NCBI GenBank assembly: GCA_003644405.1 | Contig: QNCE01000090.1 | Coordinates: 1 to 5,045 of the forward strand | DNA from: Candidatus Omnitrophota bacterium | GTDB taxonomy: Bacteria > Omnitrophota > Gorgyraeia > Duberdicusellales > 4484-171 | Reading direction: 5' to 3' | DNA: 5,045 bases | Shown here: piece by piece, positions 1-3,634 of the stretch | Position numbering within the stretch: position 1 is the stretch's first letter | How the letters are laid out: every line of letters starts with the position of its first letter | Translations under genes and position numbers: made by a program | The notes under the pieces: generated by a model | What the model saw: the letters and a program-made list of their open reading frames with translations, nothing else | The model's database searches: none | What the model was told of the DNA's origin: nothing

Positions 1-2330
1 AGTTTCATTATTGCCTTATTTAATTTATCTTGATCTGCTCTTGTTTTTGGTTTAATACTTATGGAAACGACTGGCTCAGGAAATTTTATAGCTTCAAGAA
101 TCACAGGATGGTCTGGATCGCATAAGGTATCCCCAGTTACTGTGCAACTAAAACCCACTCCTGCAGCTATATCTCCAGCATAAATCTCACTGCGATTTTC
201 TTTCTGATTAGCATGCATCTGTAATATCCTTCCTATTCTCTCTTTTTTATTCTTGGTAGCATTTAACACATAACTACCAGCCTTAAGATACCCAGAATAT
301 ACCCTGAAATAAACTAACTTTCCCACATGAGGATCAGCTTGAACCTTAAAAGCTAACGCAGTAAAAGGTTCTTCTAATGCTGGCCTCCTCTTAATAATTT
401 TTTTTGAATCTTTAGGGTCCCAGCCCTCTATAGGTGGTAAGTCTATAGGCGAAGGGAGATAGAAAGTAATTGCATCTAAAAGCTTTTGAATACCTTTGTT
501 CTTAAGCCCTGAACCGCACAAAACGGGAACTAATTTATTAGAAATTGTTCCTTTTCTTAAGGCTTTAATTATCTCTTCTTTAGAAATCTCTTTCTTTTGT
601 AAATATTTTTCTGTAAGTTCTTCATCTACAGATGCTACCTTTTCTAATAGAATATTATGATAATTTTCTGATAATTCTTTATACTCGGAAGGTATTTCTT
701 CTATGGAAACTTTTTTTCCTAAAGATTCTTCATCATAAAAAACAGCTTTCATCTCCACTAGATCGATTACTCCTTTAAACTCGTTTTCTTTTCCTACAGG
801 AAGAGTTATTGCTACAACAGGGGCAGTTAATTTTTCTTCCATATCCTTCATTACTCTAAAAAAGTCCGCTCCCATTCTATCCATCTTATTTACAAAAACT
901 ATTTTAGGAACATGATACTTATCTGCTTGACGCCAGACAGTCTCTGATTGAGCCTCTACCCCCTCTACGGCAGAAAAAACTACCACTACACCGTCTAATA
1001 CCCGAAGAGCTCTCTCTACTTCAGCAGTAAAATCAACATGTCCAGGAGTATCAATTATATTGATTCTTTTTTCGTTCCAAAAACATGTAGTAACTGCACT
1101 GGTGATAGTAATCCCTCTTTCTTTTTCTTGCTTCATCCAATCCATCTGTGCCTGTCCATCGTGAACCTCACCAATTTTATGAGAACGCCCAGTATAAAAA
1201 AGAATTCTTTCAGTAATGGTAGTTTTACCAGCATCGATATGGGCAGCAATGCCAATATTTCTTACCTTTTCTAACTCTACTTCAGGTAAAGTCTCTGGTT
1301 CCTTTTTTACCTCTTCTTCTTTTATTTCCTCTTCTTTTTCAGGAAGCTTGACGGTCTCTTCTTGCGGTTTTAGTTCTTCCCCTAAAGAAATTCCCTCCTT
1401 TTTAGTTTCTTTTTTAGTTTCTTTTTCAACCTCTTCAGGTTGCTCTTTAAGCAGAGCAGACTTCTCTTCTGATTTAGGTGTAATGCTTACCTCTTTTGTT
1501 GCTTCTTCCTGAGTTTGTACCTCCAAGGCTTCCTCTTTCTTCTCTTCTTCTAAAGAGGTTTGAGAGAGAGACTGTTGAGTTACTCCCTCTCCTTTTAAAG
1601 CAAGTCTTCTCTCTAAAATAGTCTTCTCCTCACTTAACTTTTTTATCTTCTCATCTCTTGCTAAAATCTGTTTAGTTTTCGTTTCTATTTCTTTTTCTAA
1701 ATTTGCGTATATTTCTTTTAAAGCCTCATATTCAGACTTAGCTACCCACTCACTTTCTGCTTCTTTTTGCTTAAATTCATTAATAGTAAGAGTATACTTT
1801 CTAATTTTCTCAGTAAGCTTGCTAATTTCATCATTTAGAAATTTTATTTTTTCATCTTTCTTTTTATTCTCCTTTTCAAAAAAGGCAACACGATTGTTTA
1901 TTTCTCTTAATTCTTTATTTAATTTTACATTTTTTGAAAACTGCTCTTCCAACTCTTTCTCTTTTTTTACTAAAAGATTTCTTAAATCAACTGTCTGTTT
2001 TTTAAGTCTTTGAAATATCTTCTTCTCATATAATTTCCATCTTTTTCTTCTTCCTATTTGTTTTTTTAGCTCGCCTCTTTCTTTTTTTAAGCTCTCCAAC
2101 TTTTCTTTAAGAGATGAGTTTTCTGAGTTAACTTTTTCTAGCTCTCCCTGAAGGGCCTTCAACTTATCTTTTAAAGAATTTATTCCCTTTTTTAATCTAG
2201 CCAGTTCTATCTCTTGAGGGCTTCTTTTCTCTCTTTTTTCTTTTTTAAGGGTAATTTCTGGGGAGGAGAAAAAAGAAAAAGCTACGGCAATTATCCCCCC
2301 CAACATAATTATGCCTAAAATTATAATCAT
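1..2330 (-). CDS. fusA: Elongation factor G with N-terminal membrane anchor and coiled-coil extension (3' end outside window)
   Basis: EF-G is the GTPase that drives tRNA/mRNA translocation on the ribosome. The frame runs without a stop from ATG 2328-2330 to the left edge, giving 776 complete codons. Residues 357-776 are canonical EF-G: RNIGIAAHIDAGKTT (P-loop 363-370), the switch I stretch MDWMKQEKERGITITSA, DTPGHVDF (427-434), VNKMDR with NKMD at 481-484, a G5-like CGSGLKNKG, domain II from about 650 including GDTLCD, and the start of domain III (SIKPKTRADQDK) at the edge. Residues 1-356 are foreign to the family: a hydrophobic segment (2-21), a Lys/Glu-rich predicted coiled coil (about 38-243) and a charged Pro/Thr linker. 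Normal EF-G has only about ten residues before RNIG and about 700 in total. The ATG has only a weak purine-rich GAAGAAG just upstream, and a GGAGGG 23 nt away. It is not in a visible str operon; its upstream neighbour is a transposase. EF-G identity is certain. The start and the cellular role of the fusion are inferred. Confidence 0.93.
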   Translation of the reverse strand, partial: MIIILGIIMLGGIIAVAFSFFSSPEITLKKEKREKRSPQEIELARLKKGINSLKDKLKALQGELEKVNSENSSLKEKLESLKKERGELKKQIGRRKRWKLYEKKIFQRLKKQTVDLRNLLVKKEKELEEQFSKNVKLNKELREINNRVAFFEKENKKKDEKIKFLNDEISKLTEKIRKYTLTINEFKQKEAESEWVAKSEYEALKEIYANLEKEIETKTKQILARDEKIKKLSEEKTILERRLALKGEGVTQQSLSQTSLEEEKKEEALEVQTQEEATKEVSITPKSEEKSALLKEQPEEVEKETKKETKKEGISLGEELKPQEETVKLPEKEEEIKEEEVKKEPETLPEVELEKVRNIGIAAHIDAGKTTITERILFYTGRSHKIGEVHDGQAQMDWMKQEKERGITITSAVTTCFWNEKRINIIDTPGHVDFTAEVERALRVLDGVVVVFSAVEGVEAQSETVWRQADKYHVPKIVFVNKMDRMGADFFRVMKDMEEKLTAPVVAITLPVGKENEFKGVIDLVEMKAVFYDEESLGKKVSIEEIPSEYKELSENYHNILLEKVASVDEELTEKYLQKKEISKEEIIKALRKGTISNKLVPVLCGSGLKNKGIQKLLDAITFYLPSPIDLPPIEGWDPKDSKKIIKRRPALEEPFTALAFKVQADPHVGKLVYFRVYSGYLKAGSYVLNATKNKKERIGRILQMHANQKENRSEIYAGDIAAGVGFSCTVTGDTLCDPDHPVILEAIKFPEPVVSISIKPKTRADQDKLNKAIMK
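1263..2330 (-). other. N-terminal extension of the EF-G gene: TM anchor, coiled coil, charged linker
   Basis: This part encodes residues 1-356 of the EF-G fusion. Residues 2-21 are almost wholly hydrophobic (MIIILGIIMLGG, then IIAVAFSFF). They are followed at once by a basic run KKEKREKR, which by the positive-inside rule places the rest of the protein in the cytoplasm. Residues about 38-243 are dominated by Leu/Ile/Val at heptad-like spacing among Lys and Glu, as in long coiled coils, with only two Trp (98, 195). Residues about 244-356 are Glu/Lys/Pro/Thr-rich and probably disordered. The only in-frame ATG codons are 2328-2330 and 2304-2306, there is no GTG, and the TTG nearest to the G domain is at 1524-1526, still 87 residues before RNIG. 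I recognise no named family for the extension. An ancestral coiled-coil gene fused in frame to fusA is the simplest reading. Confidence 0.85.
1399..1422 (-). repeat. 12-bp tandem duplication in the linker of the EF-G fusion
   Basis: Two perfect head-to-tail copies of tttttagtttct on the plus strand encode ETKK twice in the charged linker. The unit length is a multiple of three, so gain or loss of a copy would keep the frame. It is consistent with an unconstrained linker that grows by slippage. Confidence 0.7.
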
Positions 2331-2353
2331 AACTTCTTCAATCTAAATACATT

Positions 2354-2359
2354 CCCTCC
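2354..2359 (-). promoter_or_regulatory. GGAGGG, possible but badly spaced Shine-Dalgarno for the EF-G fusion gene
   Basis: On the minus strand the edge of the hairpin repeat reads TCATTTGGAGGG. This is the best ribosome-binding match upstream of the EF-G fusion, but 23 nt separate it from the ATG at 2330, well beyond normal spacing. An ATG only one base beyond it opens a four-codon frame (MYLD) ending at the TAG that precedes the fusion frame. Either the weak GAAGAAG next to the ATG is used, or translation is coupled or re-initiated. Confidence 0.35.
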
Positions 2360-2400
2360 AAATGAGACATTTTAAGTCAGACTTATTTTGTATCATTTGG
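2358..2400 (-). repeat. Hairpin repeat copy A, downstream end of the transposase unit
   Basis: The copy is bounded by CCAAATGA (2358-2365) and its inverse TCATTTGG (2393-2400). Inside it lies a 26-bp core (2359-2384) that matches 3564-3589 in the same orientation with one mismatch (T/C). The core contains two short dyads on the minus strand: AAGTC-T-GACTT and AAATG-TCT-CATTT. The right end overlaps the transposase stop codon (2393-2395). The left end abuts the GGAGGG before the EF-G fusion gene. The hairpin has no following T-run, so it is not an obvious intrinsic terminator. Confidence 0.85.
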
Positions 2401-3274
2401 GATTTAAGATTCGGTAGAGAGAAGCTCTACTTATTTGGAGTTCTTCTGTTATATCTTTCACTTTATACCCATTAGCTATCAACTGCTGAATCAAATATTT
2501 CCTTGCCTCCTTATCTTCAGGTTTCACCACTCTTTTCTTTTTCCTGAAGCTATCCAGCAATTTTTCTAAATCTCCTTTTTCATCTTTTTTATTAAAAAAT
2601 CGTTTAGTAATTTTAACTAACTCTCCTATAATTTTTTTTACGGAAGATAAATCTAAAAAAGCCTCTTCCCTACTTTTTAAACTCTCATCTATCATCTCAA
2701 GATACTTTTTTCTTGCTTCCTCCATTTGAGAATGTAATAAAGACAGAATAAATTCATAATTCACAAAGCTTTTTTTAGAGTTTTCTAAATAAAGATTAAG
2801 AGAGCTCCATCTATATTCTTTAGGATGTTTGCACAACGTAGCCTTATAAGGATTAATATGAATGTAAAGAGAAGCTGCCAAAAGATAATCGTCACTGTTG
2901 CAGAAACTAGCTCTGTACCTTCCACAAAATACATGTCCTTTGCGTCGATATTTTTTATTAAAATAATCAGCATATCTCTCAAAAAGATTCTTCATAGCTG
3001 AAGACAGATTAGATTTGTTAATTCTTAAAAGAAGATGGAGATGATTAGGAAGTAAAGCAAAACAAAATAAATCCAAATTAAACTTTTTGACGGTTTCTTT
3101 AAGGACTGCTAAAAAATGCAAATAATCTGACTTTTCCAAAAAGAGAAGCTCTCTCCCAGGAGCTCGTTGAATAATATGGTAAACTCCTCCCTCAAAGACT
3201 ATCCGTTTATTGATAGTTAAACCCGGATTTTGCATTAGCAAAATCCGCCCAAAGGGCAGCCCTTTATTCTTCAT
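2393..3274 (-). CDS. REP-associated / IS200-like tyrosine transposase (Y1_Tnp) with C-terminal HTH
   Basis: Predicted single-strand DNA nickase/transposase of the HUH superfamily, which forms a phosphotyrosine link to DNA at hairpin sites. Numbering from ATG 3274 (293 aa): GGVYHIIQR (29-37) is the first beta strand; NHLHLLL has the metal-binding His pair H78 and H80; GHVFCGRYRA (113-122) and YIHINP (137-142), with the likely nucleophile Y137, are followed by YRWSS, all typical of RAYTs. About 110 extra residues follow, rich in Lys, ending in a helix-turn-helix (GYKVKDITEELQISRASLYRIL, 269-290) that probably binds DNA. ATG 3235 (residue 14, MQNPGLTINKR) may be the true start, because it gives the usual short lead-in and the first 13 codons lie over a hairpin; neither start has a good Shine-Dalgarno. 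Catalytic residues look intact, so it may be active. The family call is firm; its substrate is inferred to be the flanking repeats. Confidence 0.92.
   Translation of the reverse strand: MKNKGLPFGRILLMQNPGLTINKRIVFEGGVYHIIQRAPGRELLFLEKSDYLHFLAVLKETVKKFNLDLFCFALLPNHLHLLLRINKSNLSSAMKNLFERYADYFNKKYRRKGHVFCGRYRASFCNSDDYLLAASLYIHINPYKATLCKHPKEYRWSSLNLYLENSKKSFVNYEFILSLLHSQMEEARKKYLEMIDESLKSREEAFLDLSSVKKIIGELVKITKRFFNKKDEKGDLEKLLDSFRKKKRVVKPEDKEARKYLIQQLIANGYKVKDITEELQISRASLYRILNPK
3251..3265. repeat. 15-bp near-perfect palindrome at the transposase 5' end
   Basis: AAAGGGC and GCCCTTT pair around a single central base. The overlapping GCCC-AAA-GGGC (3247-3257) offers an alternative hairpin. In mRNA this structure sits between the two candidate start codons of the transposase (3274 and 3235), so it could hinder ribosome entry, or may mark the first 13 codons as non-coding. 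Confidence 0.55.
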
Positions 3275-3298
3275 AAGAAGAAATTCATTCGTAGAAAT

Positions 3299-3324
3299 AA
3301 AGAGCTGGGTTAACCCAGCTCTTT
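3299..3324. terminator. 26-bp perfect palindrome, possible terminator or attenuator
   Basis: The sequence reads the same on both strands: AAAGAGCTGGGTT followed by its complement. It can fold into a long hairpin with GAGCTGGG/CCCAGCTC arms. On the minus strand it is followed by TTTATTTCT, a moderate T-rich tail; on the plus strand by TTTC and then A-rich DNA. It lies just upstream of the transposase start, so it would act as an attenuator on a leader transcript, or simply be one of the region's repeat hairpins. Symmetry is certain; the terminator function is inferred. Confidence 0.5.
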
Positions 3325-3337
3325 CAAAAGAAAGGGC

Positions 3338-3350
3338 TGTCCTCCGGACA
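3338..3350. repeat. Small GC stem-loop TGTCC-3 nt-GGACA
   Basis: A five-base-pair stem with a three-base loop. On the minus strand it reads TGTCCGGAGGACA, so a Shine-Dalgarno-like GGAGG is folded into the hairpin. No start codon at suitable spacing opens a meaningful frame after it. It adjoins the AT stem-loop at 3349-3372 with almost no gap. Confidence 0.45.
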
Positions 3351-3372
3351 AATTTTTCTAATGAAAAATTTG
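3349..3372. repeat. AT-rich stem-loop, 9-bp stem with 6-nt loop
   Basis: CAAATTTTT (3349-3357) and AAAAATTTG (3364-3372) form a perfect nine-base-pair stem around ctaatg. Together with the stem-loops at 3338-3350 and 3299-3324 it makes a near-continuous run of three hairpins in the transposase leader. Confidence 0.6.
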
Positions 3373-3430
3373 GGTTAAATACCCTTTTAGTTTGCCTTTA
3401 TCTAATCTTTCTAATAACCCCATGATTATC

Positions 3431-3455
3431 AAAGGGATAAAAAATCTTTCCCTTT
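3431..3455. repeat. Weak dyad AAAGGGA / TCCCTTT
   Basis: Seven-base arms (3431-3437 and 3449-3455) enclose an 11-base AT-rich loop. Neither strand has a clean T-run after the hairpin, so I do not call a terminator. Confidence 0.35.
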
Positions 3456-3530
3456 TACTTCTATCTGACCTCTCCTTTGCTAACTTTTTCTATATCAAGA
3501 TGTTCTTGCAAAATAACTATTAGAGATTAA

Positions 3531-3560
3531 ATTTTACCATACAAAAAGGGCTTGCGTCAA
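3531..3560 (-). promoter_or_regulatory. Sigma70-type promoter, TTGACG - 18 bp - TAAAAT
   Basis: On the minus strand the -35 box TTGACG (3555-3560) and -10 box TAAAAT (3531-3536) each differ from consensus at one base and are 18 bp apart. A transcript would start near 3524 and run toward the transposase. The promoter lies only a few bases inside the upstream hairpin repeat, and its spacer contains a CCCTTTTTG tract. It probably drives the transposase or a structured leader RNA. Assignment is by consensus match only. Confidence 0.6.
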
Positions 3561-3563
3561 CCT

Positions 3564-3634
3564 CAAATGAGACATTTCAAGTCAGACTTTCCGCCTAAGG
3601 CGGATCCGCCTATGGCGGAAAAATGTCTCATTTG
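3564..3634 (-). repeat. Hairpin repeat copy B with embedded GC palindrome, upstream end of the transposase unit
   Basis: Perfect 14-bp inverted arms CAAATGAGACATTT (3564-3577) and their complement (3621-3634) enclose the shared core (3564-3589, 25 of 26 bases as in 2359-2384) plus the REP-like double palindrome at 3591-3618. On the minus strand the first arm begins with CCAAATGA, whose TGA (3628-3630) is the stop codon of the histidine kinase. The whole 71-nt unit can fold into one long hairpin with a branched tip. Copy A is the same design without the GC insert. Confidence 0.88.
3588..3621. repeat. REP-like double GC palindrome
   Basis: Two 13-bp units, CCGCCtaaGGCGG (3591-3603) and CCGCCtatGGCGG (3606-3618), are joined by AT and centred on GGATCC. 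Each can fold alone, or both can pair as one long arm (13 of 15 positions complementary, extended by TTT/AAA on the outside). Its GC richness stands out sharply from the AT-rich surroundings. Such palindromes are the usual substrates of REP-associated transposases, and one is encoded next door. Confidence 0.8.

Larger units (their letters stand above)
3275..3560 (-). other. Structured non-coding leader between promoter and transposase
   Basis: This stretch of nearly 290 bp has no convincing gene. It holds the promoter at 3531-3560 and, in order of minus-strand transcription, weak dyads at 3431-3455 and 3372-3384 and strong stem-loops at 3349-3372, 3338-3350 and 3299-3324. A transcript from the promoter would have an untranslated leader of roughly 250-290 nt before the transposase start. 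If it stopped at the 3299-3324 palindrome it would be an RNA of roughly 225 nt. I recognise no known riboswitch or RNA family. Confidence 0.6.
2358..3634 (-). mobile_element. REPtron-like unit: Y1 transposase flanked by hairpin repeats
   Basis: A single-strand-type (HUH/Y1) transposase gene is bracketed by two related hairpin repeats in direct orientation (2358-2400 and 3564-3634). This layout is known for REP-associated tyrosine transposases with their REP sequences, and for IS200/IS605 elements whose ends are subterminal hairpins rather than long inverted repeats. No TnpB gene is present. The limits given are the outer edges of the repeats; the actual ends cannot be fixed from one copy. Whether the whole unit moves, or the transposase only disperses the short repeats, cannot be told. 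Confidence 0.6.

Noticed and set aside
1038..2013. Plus-strand open frames of about 64-98 codons opposite the EF-G fusion gene
   Set aside because: They are antisense to a clear EF-G and coiled-coil frame. Their Ser/Phe-rich composition is what the complement of Lys/Glu codons gives, and they have no recognisable domains.
2785..2982. Minus-strand 65-codon frame inside the transposase gene
   Set aside because: It is an out-of-frame shadow of the Y1 transposase with no start signal of its own.
3358..3423. Minus-strand 21-codon frame (MGLLERLDKGKLKGYLTQIFH) in the leader
   Set aside because: It has no Shine-Dalgarno at the right distance and no sign of a regulatory codon run, so it is not supported as a leader peptide, although it ends inside the stem-loop at 3349-3372.
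3210..3425. Plus-strand 71-codon frame over the transposase start and leader
   Set aside because: It runs through palindromes that are open on both strands, overlaps the transposase antisense and resembles nothing known to me.
3564..3634. CRISPR-like repeat
   Set aside because: There are only two copies about 1.2 kb apart flanking a transposase, with no regular spacers.
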